Origin: Candidatus Saccharibacteria bacterium GW2011_GWC2_48_9
GTDB taxonomy: Bacteria > Patescibacteriota > Saccharimonadia > Saccharimonadales > Saccharimonadaceae
NCBI GenBank assembly: GCA_001003725.1
Contig: LCPR01000005.1
Coordinates: forward strand, 82,891 to 146,890
Reading direction: 5' to 3'
DNA: 64,000 nt
Positions within the stretch are counted from its first letter, which is position 1, and each line of letters opens with the position of its first letter. A program made the translations under genes and the position numbers. A model generated the notes under the pieces. That model had not been told where the DNA came from. It made no database searches and saw only the letters and a program-made list of their open reading frames with translations. Below, in pieces: positions 21,444 through 30,542 of this stretch.

Positions 21444-22324
21444 AAAAACCAACCAAAGCAATTATTTGCGCGGCCGGACTAGGTACACGATTTTTGCCTC
21501 AGACGAAGGCGATGCCAAAAGAAATGCTACCAATTATCGATCGCCCGGTTATTCAATTAATCGTAGAAGAAGCCGTGTCGGCTGGCGTGACGGAAGTAAT
21601 TATTGTCACTGGTAGTACGAAACGTGCTATCGAGGACCACTTCGATCGTAGTGATGAGCTAGAGGCCGAGCTTCGCGAAAAAGGAAAACATGACAAAGCC
21701 GATCAGATTAAGGCAGTTGCAGAGCTCGCAAATTTTGTATATGTTCGACAGAAGGGCACTCCTAAGGGCAATGCACGACCCGTATTGAACGCACAGCATT
21801 TGATAGATGATGACGAGCCATTCTTCGTGTTCTTTGCAGATGATTTCTTCCGTAGTGAGGTTCCCCGCGCCAAGCAGCTACTCGATGTGTACGAGGCAAC
21901 GGGAAAGTCGGTCATATCCCTTATTGAAGTTGATAAAAAAGATGCCGACAAATATGGCATGGCAGCTATCAAAGAAGAGGCAGCGGGCGGAGCTTACCAG
22001 CTAACGCAGCTTATCGAAAAGCCTGGTGAAGCGGCGGCGCCCAGTAACCTAGCGTCTGTTGGTGGCTACTTGCTGACCCCAGACATTCTGCCTATTATCG
22101 CGGACGAGAAGGTGGACAAAAATGGGGAGATTACTCTCGCTGACAGCATCAATGAACTGGCACAAAGAGACGAAGTCTATGGTCGCATTATAGACGGCGT
22201 GTGGCACGACACTGGCAATCAGCTCAAGTATATCAAGGCAGTAGTTGATCTTGCACTTGAGAGTGATGAGTACGGTGCTGAGCTTCGGACATATCTGCGC
22301 GGCCGTATCGACACTGACGCGTGA
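21440..22324 (+). CDS. galU: UTP--glucose-1-phosphate uridylyltransferase
   Basis: KAIICAAGLGTRFLPQTKAMPKEMLPIIDRPVIQLIVEEAV. Confidence 0.95.
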   Translation: MKKPTKAIICAAGLGTRFLPQTKAMPKEMLPIIDRPVIQLIVEEAVSAGVTEVIIVTGSTKRAIEDHFDRSDELEAELREKGKHDKADQIKAVAELANFVYVRQKGTPKGNARPVLNAQHLIDDDEPFFVFFADDFFRSEVPRAKQLLDVYEATGKSVISLIEVDKKDADKYGMAAIKEEAAGGAYQLTQLIEKPGEAAAPSNLASVGGYLLTPDILPIIADEKVDKNGEITLADSINELAQRDEVYGRIIDGVWHDTGNQLKYIKAVVDLALESDEYGAELRTYLRGRIDTDA

Positions 22325-22362
22325 TATACTAATAAGACATAAGTATAGCGGAAAGGACAAGT

Positions 22363-22605
22363 ATGGATGGAGCTTCGGGCGTACTGGTAATAATACTCGG
22401 TGTGACACTCGCAATCTTTTTGGTGCTGGCAGTGGTGCTCATGATACTACTGATTCGTGTGACGCAACAGATAAAAAGTATCACAGATACGGCTGAACGA
22501 ACTGTGACGAAGATGGAGAGTGCAGCGGGTAATGTATCTAAATTTACCAACCCACTCACGGTAGTGAGTATACTGAGGAAAACGTTGTTTCGTAAAAAAC
22601 GATAA
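22363..22605 (+). CDS. hypothetical small membrane protein
   Basis: Single N-terminal TM, good SD, paired with YtxH-like gene. Confidence 0.6.
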   Translation: MDGASGVLVIILGVTLAIFLVLAVVLMILLIRVTQQIKSITDTAERTVTKMESAAGNVSKFTNPLTVVSILRKTLFRKKR

Positions 22606-22615
22606 GGAGAATTAT

Positions 22616-22900
22616 ATGTCAAAAGGAAGTAAAGTAGCATTAGGCGCAGTAATCGGTGCTGTTTCGGGTATCGTAGCAGGAATCTTGACCGCTCCAAAGA
22701 GTGGTAAAGAAACAAGAGAAGATATTAAGAGAAAAGCTGAAGAGCTGAAAGATCAGGCACTTGATACTGCTGATGATGTGCGTGCAAGTGCAGAAGCAAA
22801 AGCACGTGAATTCGACGCAAAGGCAAAAGAGTTGCGCGATGCGGCCGAGAAAAAAGCTCGTTCATTGCACGATGAAGTCAAGAAAGAAGCTAACCGCTAA
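22616..22900 (+). CDS. YtxH-like protein
   Basis: GAVIGAVSGIVAGILTAPKSGKETREDIKRKAEELKD. Confidence 0.85.
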   Translation: MSKGSKVALGAVIGAVSGIVAGILTAPKSGKETREDIKRKAEELKDQALDTADDVRASAEAKAREFDAKAKELRDAAEKKARSLHDEVKKEANR

Positions 22901-22929
22901 TATTGCTTGTCGATATGTACAATAACTAC

Positions 22930-22957
22930 AACAGTCCCGTTCGCTTGGGGCTGTTTT
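22930..22957 (+). terminator. intrinsic terminator after ytxH-like gene
   Basis: ACAGTCCC-loop-GGGGCTGTTTTG. Confidence 0.6.
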
Positions 22958-22979
22958 GCTATGCTACAATAGAAGGTAC

Positions 22980-25900
22980 ATGGGAGCGGTAGAAGAGAGC
23001 ACATTAACCTCTGTTAAGGGCGCATTGGCACCTTCTGATTACGTGCACTTGCACAATCACACTCACCACAGTCTTTTAGACGGCTTGACGAAGATTCCTG
23101 CGCTTGTAGACCGAGTAAAAGATCTCGGCATGGAAGCGATTGCCATAACGGATCACGGAACCATGAGCGGAGCAATTGAGTTTTATAAAGCGGCAACTGC
23201 TGGTGAGATAAAGCCTATCATAGGTATGGAAGCATACGTCGCCGCGCGTAGCAGACACGACAGGGATCCGCAGAAAGATAAAGCCCGCTACCACTTGATC
23301 ATACTTGCTATGAACAATACTGGCTACCAAAACCTCATGAAGCTATCTACTCAGGCAAACCTTGAAGGTATGTACTATAAGCCACGTATCGATCACGAAC
23401 TTCTTGAGCAGTACAACGAGGGGTTGATTATTTTAAGTGCCTGTGCGAGCGGTGAAGTGGGTGAACAGCTCCGCTTTGATAATTACGAAGAGGCAAAGCG
23501 CATTGCTTCGTGGTATAAGTCTGTGTTTGGCGATAGGTATTATCTTGAGATGCAAGACCATGGTCACCCAGAGTGTCCGAGCAAGTGGGATGTGCAAGTG
23601 GGTATTAATGCACACTTAGAGAAATTATCTCAAGAGCTCGACATACCCTGTGTTGTTACAAGTGATGGGCACTATTTGGATCATAGCGACCAAGAAGCAC
23701 ACGAAATACTTCTTTGTGTTGGTACGGGCTCGTATCTTTCGGACGAAAAGCGAATGAGTCTAAAAGATTTCGAGTTGCATGTAACGGACCCTGCGGAAAT
23801 TATTGAGCGTTGGAGCCGGACAAATCCAGAAGCTGTCATAAACACGCGGCGCATCGCCGATAGGTGTAATGTGGAAATCGAGCTAGGAAAGATCTTGATT
23901 CCAAAATTTCCTACTCCCAATGGTCAGACCGAAAAAGAGTACCTCGACCAACTTGTGTATCGCGGCATGGCCATGCGATACGCCGAAAAGTCATCTGGAG
24001 AGGCCATTGCGTTAAAAAATGACGATATCAGAACATTGCTTAGTGACGCACAAAAAGAACGGCTCGATATGGAATTTGGTGTGCTCGACAAAATGGGCTA
24101 CAACGGCTACTTCCTGATCGTGCAGGACTTCATCAATTGGGGTAAAGATCAGGGTATCATTTTTGGCCCGGGTCGCGGTTCGGCCGCTGGTTCTATCATC
24201 GCCTACGCACTTAATATTACCGATTTGGATCCGTTAAAGTACGACCTACTATTCGAGCGTTTTCTTAACCCAGACCGCGTCTCTATGCCCGATATCGATA
24301 TCGATATCCAGGATACCCGCCGAGGAGAGGTGATCCAATACTGCGCCGACAAATACGGCCACGACCGAGTAACAAATATTGGTACATTTGGTACTATGGC
24401 TGCACGTGCTGCAGTGCGAGACGTAGCGCGCGTCTTACAGGTGCCATATGGTGACAGTGATCGTCTTGCTAAATTAATCCCGCCACCTGCACAAGGACGC
24501 CACATCCCTCTTGCGGTGAGTGTCAAAGAAGATGCTGACTTAAAGAAAGAGTACGAATCGAACCCGACTGCCAAGCGGGTGTTCGATTTCGCGATACGAC
24601 TTGAAGGTACTATGCGTTCACACGGAGTGCATGCGGCCGGTGTAGTAATCGCTCCCGAGGCGGTGGTCAACTATGTACCGCTTGAAATGGCACAAAAAGG
24701 CGTTGTGGCTACCCAGTTTCCGATGGGGCCTGTCGAAGAACTCGGCTTGCTCAAGATGGACTTTTTGGGCCTGTCGAACTTAACGATCATCAACAATGCG
24801 CTGCGTATTATTCGAAAAGTATATGAAACAGAAATCAATCTTTCGACTATTCCACTCGATGACAAGAAGACGTATGAGCTGTTTCAGCGCGGAGACACGA
24901 CAGGAGTGTTCCAGCTGGAGTCTGCGGGCATGAAGCGGTATCTGCGGGAGTTAAAGCCTACTGTCTTCGACGATATTATTGCGATGGTGGCGTTGTATCG
25001 ACCGGGGCCGATGCAGTTTATTGATAGCTTTATTAAGCGAAAACACGGCCAAGAAGAGATTACCTATTTGCATAGTGGCATGGAAAATTCGCTTAAAAAC
25101 ACCTATGGTATTTTGGTCTATCAAGAGCAGTTCATGCAGATATCGAAGGAATGGTGCGGGTTTACTGGTGGGCAGGCAGACACACTACGAAAAGCCGTGG
25201 GTAAGAAAAAGATCGATCTGATGCGCAAAGTAAAAGTTGAATTCGTCGACGGTGCTGTCAAACATGGTGGTGCAACTAAAGACGTTGCCGAGACATTCTG
25301 GGATCAGCTCGAAGAGTTTGCCAACTACTGTTTTAACAAATCACACGCCGCCTGCTACGGGTTGATATCGTATTGGACTGCATATCTCAAAGCTCACTAT
25401 CCAGATGCGTTTATGGCGGCTCTTATGACAAGCGACCAAGATGACACCGAACGACTTGCGATTGAAATGAACGAATGTAAACATATGGGAATAGAAGTGT
25501 TAAACCCCAATGTTAATGAATCGTTCGTGGAGTTCGCCGTGGTGCCAGGTAAAAAACAAATTCGTTTCGGTATGGCTGCTGTGAAAGGTGTTGGTGTCGG
25601 CGCGGTAGAAGAAATTCTGCGCGCTCGTGACATAGATAGGTTTGTGAGTATCGAGGACTTCGCGAAACGCGTGAGCACCAGTAAGTTTAACCGAAAAGCT
25701 TGGGAGTCGCTTATAAAAGCAGGCGGGTTCGATGAATTTAATGATCGCTCAGATCTACTCTACAATCTCGAGACCATACAGGCTTTCGCCAGTAAGGTAC
25801 AGAAAGAGGCAGCGAGCGGCCAGACTGATCTATTTGGCTTGATGGGTGATTCTGCGGCAAGTATACAGCCGACAGTCACGCTCCAGCAAGCTCCGCAGCG

Positions 25901-26699
25901 ACATACCGACAAAGAGCGTCTTATGTGGGAGCGTGAGTTGCTCGGCTTATATATCTCAGCGCATCCGCTCGACCCATATGCCACGTATCTAGAGGAGCAA
26001 ACTCAGCCGCTCACGCAGCTCGTGCCAGAGTACGACAGTCGCCGTATGACAGTTGGCGGTATCGTGAGTACAGTGCGGACTATCGTCACGAAGAGCGGCA
26101 CAAAGATGGCGTTTGTTGGTCTCGAGGACAAGTTCGGTGAAGGTGAGGTGATTATTTTTCCTAACCTCTACGAGCTTGTTGGTGCAAAGCTAGTGCAAGA
26201 TGCTGTGGTCAGAATATCTGGTAAAAATTCGGCACGAGACCGCGATGGCAATCTGGGCAATGAAAGTAAGATGATAGCTGATGAAATCGTAGTGCTGTCT
26301 GACAAAGACGCACAGGAGTATCAAACGACAGGTCGTAAGATGGATGGGCCAAAGATGAGTTCGCAGGTGAAAAAGGAGCGACGCACTGCATATAAGAACG
26401 GAGGGGTATTACCGAAAAAACAACCAGCTGCCGAGGCTGAAAAGCCTATTACGCCAATTCCCGTTGCCGCGCTACCTACGCGAAAGCTCTACGTTAACAT
26501 TAAGAATCCCGAAGACCACGAGGCTCTCATGAACCTTAAGTCGATTTGCAAAGAGTTCCCTGGTGTGACTGAGGTGGTATTAGTGCTTGGTGTAGAGAAG
26601 AAATCGGCCATACGGCTACCGTTCAAGATAGATGAGCATGGAGCCGTGATGGGGCGACTAGTGAAATCACTCGGTGAAGATGCTGTGGTGCTAAAGTAG
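22980..26699 (+). CDS. dnaE: DNA polymerase III subunit alpha
   Basis: PHP domain YVHLHNHTHHSLLDGLTK; GPGRGSAAGSIIAYAL; PDIDIDIQDTRR; start set to ATG 22980. Confidence 0.97.
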   Translation: MGAVEESTLTSVKGALAPSDYVHLHNHTHHSLLDGLTKIPALVDRVKDLGMEAIAITDHGTMSGAIEFYKAATAGEIKPIIGMEAYVAARSRHDRDPQKDKARYHLIILAMNNTGYQNLMKLSTQANLEGMYYKPRIDHELLEQYNEGLIILSACASGEVGEQLRFDNYEEAKRIASWYKSVFGDRYYLEMQDHGHPECPSKWDVQVGINAHLEKLSQELDIPCVVTSDGHYLDHSDQEAHEILLCVGTGSYLSDEKRMSLKDFELHVTDPAEIIERWSRTNPEAVINTRRIADRCNVEIELGKILIPKFPTPNGQTEKEYLDQLVYRGMAMRYAEKSSGEAIALKNDDIRTLLSDAQKERLDMEFGVLDKMGYNGYFLIVQDFINWGKDQGIIFGPGRGSAAGSIIAYALNITDLDPLKYDLLFERFLNPDRVSMPDIDIDIQDTRRGEVIQYCADKYGHDRVTNIGTFGTMAARAAVRDVARVLQVPYGDSDRLAKLIPPPAQGRHIPLAVSVKEDADLKKEYESNPTAKRVFDFAIRLEGTMRSHGVHAAGVVIAPEAVVNYVPLEMAQKGVVATQFPMGPVEELGLLKMDFLGLSNLTIINNALRIIRKVYETEINLSTIPLDDKKTYELFQRGDTTGVFQLESAGMKRYLRELKPTVFDDIIAMVALYRPGPMQFIDSFIKRKHGQEEITYLHSGMENSLKNTYGILVYQEQFMQISKEWCGFTGGQADTLRKAVGKKKIDLMRKVKVEFVDGAVKHGGATKDVAETFWDQLEEFANYCFNKSHAACYGLISYWTAYLKAHYPDAFMAALMTSDQDDTERLAIEMNECKHMGIEVLNPNVNESFVEFAVVPGKKQIRFGMAAVKGVGVGAVEEILRARDIDRFVSIEDFAKRVSTSKFNRKAWESLIKAGGFDEFNDRSDLLYNLETIQAFASKVQKEAASGQTDLFGLMGDSAASIQPTVTLQQAPQRHTDKERLMWERELLGLYISAHPLDPYATYLEEQTQPLTQLVPEYDSRRMTVGGIVSTVRTIVTKSGTKMAFVGLEDKFGEGEVIIFPNLYELVGAKLVQDAVVRISGKNSARDRDGNLGNESKMIADEIVVLSDKDAQEYQTTGRKMDGPKMSSQVKKERRTAYKNGGVLPKKQPAAEAEKPITPIPVAALPTRKLYVNIKNPEDHEALMNLKSICKEFPGVTEVVLVLGVEKKSAIRLPFKIDEHGAVMGRLVKSLGEDAVVLK

Positions 26700-26708
26700 T
26701 TAGCTCTA

Positions 26709-27203
26709 CTAGTGGCATGCGAGGTAATACAGTGCGATTCCCGCTGCCACACTGACGTTGAACGATTCTTTTTGACCCTCCATGGGAATCTCGATGAGCG
26801 TATCACACTGATCACGGTATTCTGGGTAGATGCCGTCGATTTCGTTTCCAAGAAATAATGCAACTTTTTCTGTTGGCCGATAGTCTGGTAGTAGTATTGA
26901 TCGCTCATCTTGCTCTAAGCCGACGATCGCATATCCGTCTGCCTGAAGTTGTGCGATTGGTGGTAATGCATACTGCTCGAACGGAACGGTCATCTCAGCT
27001 CCGAGAGCCGTTTTGTGAATTTGGCGTGTTATCTTATCGGCAAAGTGCGGTAATCTCGTGTCATCTTCAAGTGTTGGATATGGAGTGTAACCGCTAAATA
27101 TTAGCTTTTCAACGCCGAATCCATCGCAGGTACGTAAAAAAGCCCCTACGTTATGGGTAGAGCGGATGTTGTGGGCGATGAGGATAATTTTTCTTTTTGT
27201 CAT
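26709..27203 (-). CDS. SpoU/TrmH family RNA methyltransferase
   Basis: HNIRSTHNVGAFLRTCDGFGVEKLIFSGYTP, ALFLGNEIDGI, IPMEGQKESFNVSVAAGIALY. Confidence 0.93.
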   Translation of the reverse strand: MTKRKIILIAHNIRSTHNVGAFLRTCDGFGVEKLIFSGYTPYPTLEDDTRLPHFADKITRQIHKTALGAEMTVPFEQYALPPIAQLQADGYAIVGLEQDERSILLPDYRPTEKVALFLGNEIDGIYPEYRDQCDTLIEIPMEGQKESFNVSVAAGIALYYLACH

Positions 27204-27325
27204 AGTGTATATATAGTATGTGCCGTGCCAGTCTTTCCATCATAAAATGTTACGGCTATAAAAGCTAGTAATTCACGCAAAAGGTCATTGTTTAGCGTAA
27301 GCGTTTATATGCTATAGTAATAGCA

Positions 27326-28951
27326 ATGGACGAAAAAAAAATTCAAGAAACGCGTCGTGATCACGACGAAAAATCAACGCAAAAGCGTTCGACGATTCTT
27401 GGTCTGCAATATTTAGATACTCGTGAGATAGAACTTAATTTGCCACTTGCCATGGATGTGATTTCTATAAAAGAGATGCACATGAACAAGATGGTGCCAC
27501 TTGTCAAAGGAGATGAAAGTACCCAAACTCGGTTTGGTGTGACGAGTATCACTCCACAATCTATTATCAAGAAAATCGAAGGGGAATACGTCGAAGACGG
27601 TAGAAGCGTGCAGTTTCTACTGATTAGTCAATCGGGCTACAAGGTACTGATGAATCGCTTTGACCCTCCGAAAGAGGTTATCTATGATGATATTGAGATC
27701 GCGAAGGCTGGTGACAGTGAAACTATTGCTTCGGTATCTCAAACACTTAACTCCGTGGGCACAGACCTTGTATTCGATTACTTGATAGATCAAGCAGACA
27801 AGCTAGGCGCTTCCGACATTCACATAGAAAATCAGCGCACATTTATTCGTATTCGTATGCGTATCGACGGTGCATTGCACTCTGTAGCGAATCTTGAAAA
27901 AGATCGTTATCGTGTGCTCATGGCTGCACTGAGCTCTCGAGCAAATATCTCGACTGCCGCTACAACACCGCAATCTGGACACATGAACAAAGAGGTGACG
28001 CGTGATGGGGCTACGCATCTATTGAATTTGCGTATTGAGGCCGTGCCGACACTGTATGGTCAAGATGTGGTAATGCGACTCTTCAACTTTGACACAGCGC
28101 AGCTCAACCTTGATTTTCTGGGCATTGCCGAAAAAGAAATGAAAGAAATTAAAGAAATCGTTGGCCATCCGCGAGGCATGTTACTTATGGTGGGGCCTAC
28201 TGGTAGCGGTAAGTCCACTACTTTGTATAGTATTCTGAATGCTCTCAATAGCGATGACCGTAAGATCATAACGCTGGAAGATCCTGTTGAAAATACCATT
28301 CCGGGTATTACTCAAATTCCTATCGACACAACTGCTGGACATCATTTTGCCGATGGTCTACGCTCTGTATTGCGACTCGATCCAGATGTGGTGATGGTTG
28401 GTGAGATTCGTGACCAGGAAACGGCGAAGACGGCGATACAGGCATCAATTACGGGTCACCTTGTGCTCAGTTCATTTCACGCGAACTCTACCTCGGCGGC
28501 GTTTAGCCGTATGATTGATATGATTGGACAGAACCCTATATTTAGCTCGGCAGTTCGCTTACTAATTGCACAGCGCCTCGTGCGCAGGCTTTGGGACGAG
28601 AGTAAGGAAGAATATGAGCCGGACGAAGCAACTCGCGCATGGGTGAAAAAAACTCTCGAAGGTATACCTGCCGATACGCCCAATGTGCCGGATCTTGACA
28701 CGTTCAAACTCTGGAGGCCCGTGGCGACACCGGAAGTACCGTTTGGATTCAAAGGTCGTGTGCCGGTAATGGAGCAGATGGTCGTGAACCCGGAGATACA
28801 AAAATTCCTTCGCGGCGATGTGGTCGACGTGCATACAGAATCTATCGAAAAAGTAGCCCGTGAAAATGGCATGATTACTCTTATACAAGCTGGCGTGTTG
28901 GCTGCACTCCGTGGAGAGACAACACTCGAAGAAGTAAATCGATCGATATAG
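27326..28951 (+). CDS. pilB: GspE/PilB family type IV pilus assembly ATPase
   Basis: ASDIHIENQ, Walker A GPTGSGKSTTLYSIL, LRLDPDVVMVGEIRDQETAKTAIQASITGHLVLSSFH. Confidence 0.92.
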   Translation: MDEKKIQETRRDHDEKSTQKRSTILGLQYLDTREIELNLPLAMDVISIKEMHMNKMVPLVKGDESTQTRFGVTSITPQSIIKKIEGEYVEDGRSVQFLLISQSGYKVLMNRFDPPKEVIYDDIEIAKAGDSETIASVSQTLNSVGTDLVFDYLIDQADKLGASDIHIENQRTFIRIRMRIDGALHSVANLEKDRYRVLMAALSSRANISTAATTPQSGHMNKEVTRDGATHLLNLRIEAVPTLYGQDVVMRLFNFDTAQLNLDFLGIAEKEMKEIKEIVGHPRGMLLMVGPTGSGKSTTLYSILNALNSDDRKIITLEDPVENTIPGITQIPIDTTAGHHFADGLRSVLRLDPDVVMVGEIRDQETAKTAIQASITGHLVLSSFHANSTSAAFSRMIDMIGQNPIFSSAVRLLIAQRLVRRLWDESKEEYEPDEATRAWVKKTLEGIPADTPNVPDLDTFKLWRPVATPEVPFGFKGRVPVMEQMVVNPEIQKFLRGDVVDVHTESIEKVARENGMITLIQAGVLAALRGETTLEEVNRSI

Positions 28952-29034
28952 CTACATGACGACTTGGAAATATAGTGAAGCTATGCTATAGTTGGTAGTT
29001 GATTGTAGTTATAAAATAGTAAAGCGAGAGACAT

Positions 29035-29460
29035 ATGAGTTTTGCACTAATCAAGAAAGTGAACGACGAACAGAAAAAACACGCTGTTGTCGATGTTCGT
29101 AGCGGTGACACAGTACGTGTGCACCAAAAAATTAAAGAAGGTAGCAAAGAACGTATTCAGGTTTTTGAAGGCGTTGTTATCCGTACAGACAACAAAGATT
29201 CACACACGAGTCGTATTACTGTACGTAAAATTACTAGCGGTATCGGCGTTGAAAAAAGCTTCATGCTACACAGCCCATTGGTTGATAAGGTAGAAGTGAC
29301 GCGTCGCAGCAAGGTTCGACGAAACTACTTGAGCTTCCTACGTGATAGAAGCGGTAAAAGTGCTCGTCTCAAGGCTGTCAAATTTGACCGCGAGGCTATC
29401 AATACGGTTGCTGAAGCTCCAAAAGCCGAAGAACCAGCTATCGAAGAAGCCAAAGCCTAA
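29035..29460 (+). CDS. rplS: 50S ribosomal protein L19
   Basis: DVRSGDTVRVHQKIKEGSKERIQVFEGVVI, RRSKVRRNYLSFLRDRSGKSARLK. Confidence 0.95.
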   Translation: MSFALIKKVNDEQKKHAVVDVRSGDTVRVHQKIKEGSKERIQVFEGVVIRTDNKDSHTSRITVRKITSGIGVEKSFMLHSPLVDKVEVTRRSKVRRNYLSFLRDRSGKSARLKAVKFDREAINTVAEAPKAEEPAIEEAKA

Positions 29461-29487
29461 ATACCTCTAAGGTATCTGGTTTAGTAC

Positions 29488-29517
29488 ATAAAACATCCTC
29501 GCTCGGGGATGTTTTTC
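29488..29517 (+). terminator. intrinsic terminator after rplS
   Basis: AAAACATCC-TCGCTCGG-GGATGTTTTT. Confidence 0.8.
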
Positions 29518-29572
29518 TTGAAATTAGAGAGAACGTAGGCTGTATACGCGCACTGTACTACAATAGAAGTAT

Positions 29573-30535
29573 ATGATTCTTGGTATTGATGAAGTGGGAC
29601 GAGGACCTTGGGCGGGACCCCTTGTTGTAGGTGCGGTAGTACTTGGCGGTTGTGAGATCGATGGTTTGACGGATAGCAAGAAACTCTCGAAAAAGCGACG
29701 CGATGCACTTGATGTTGAGATTCGTGAAAAGGCGAGTGGCTACGGGCTTGGCTGGGTGCACGCACATGAGATCGATGATATCGGACTCAGTAGCGCATTG
29801 GTGCTCGCAACAAAGCGGGCTGTCGAGCAGGTGAAGGCACCATATCACGAGATTATCATCGACGGAACAATTAACTTTCTTGCAGCTACGTCAAAAGGCC
29901 GGTATGTGACAACAATGAAAAAAGCTGACCTGCTTGTGCCGAGTGTGAGTGCGGCATCAATCATCGCTAAAGTGGCGCGCGATACCTACATGTCGCAGCA
30001 GGACGAGATACACCCTGGGTATGGCTTTAGTAATCATGTAGGGTACGGCACGGCCGCGCATAGAGCCGCCATTAACAGCTGCGGGGTAACGCCACTGCAT
30101 CGATTGAGCTTTGCGCCACTAGCAAAATATCGCAACGATTCACCGCCGACTGCCTATGGGCAGGGTGTAGTAGTTAATGCGAAGACCACAGACACTACTA
30201 CGCGGATTGGTGATGAGGCGGAAGATGAGGCCGCTAACCATCTTATTCAACTTGGTCACGAGATCGTCGAACGCAACTGGAAAACGAAATACTGCGAAAT
30301 CGACATCGTGTCACGAAAAGATGAAGTTGTATATTTTACTGAAGTGAAATATCGTCGACAGCCCAACCAGGGTGGCGGCTTTGCAGCTATTACCTCAAAA
30401 AAGCTCAACCAGATGCGTTTTGCCGCGAAACTGTTTGCACATACTCATAAGATCACAGATACGCAACTTGCAGTATCTGCCGTTGCGCTTACCGGATCAC
30501 CGCCGATGGTGGAAGCATATATTGAATCCGTCTAG
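29573..30535 (+). CDS. rnhB: ribonuclease HII fused to YraN/UPF0102-like endonuclease domain
   Basis: N-terminal GIDEVGRGPWAGPLVVGAVVL (RNase HII); C-terminal GDEAEDEAANHLIQLGHEIVERNWKTKYCEIDIVSRKDEVVYFTEVKYR (YraN PD-D/ExK-like). Confidence 0.92.
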   Translation: MILGIDEVGRGPWAGPLVVGAVVLGGCEIDGLTDSKKLSKKRRDALDVEIREKASGYGLGWVHAHEIDDIGLSSALVLATKRAVEQVKAPYHEIIIDGTINFLAATSKGRYVTTMKKADLLVPSVSAASIIAKVARDTYMSQQDEIHPGYGFSNHVGYGTAAHRAAINSCGVTPLHRLSFAPLAKYRNDSPPTAYGQGVVVNAKTTDTTTRIGDEAEDEAANHLIQLGHEIVERNWKTKYCEIDIVSRKDEVVYFTEVKYRRQPNQGGGFAAITSKKLNQMRFAAKLFAHTHKITDTQLAVSAVALTGSPPMVEAYIESV

Positions 30536-30542
30536 CGTGGAT

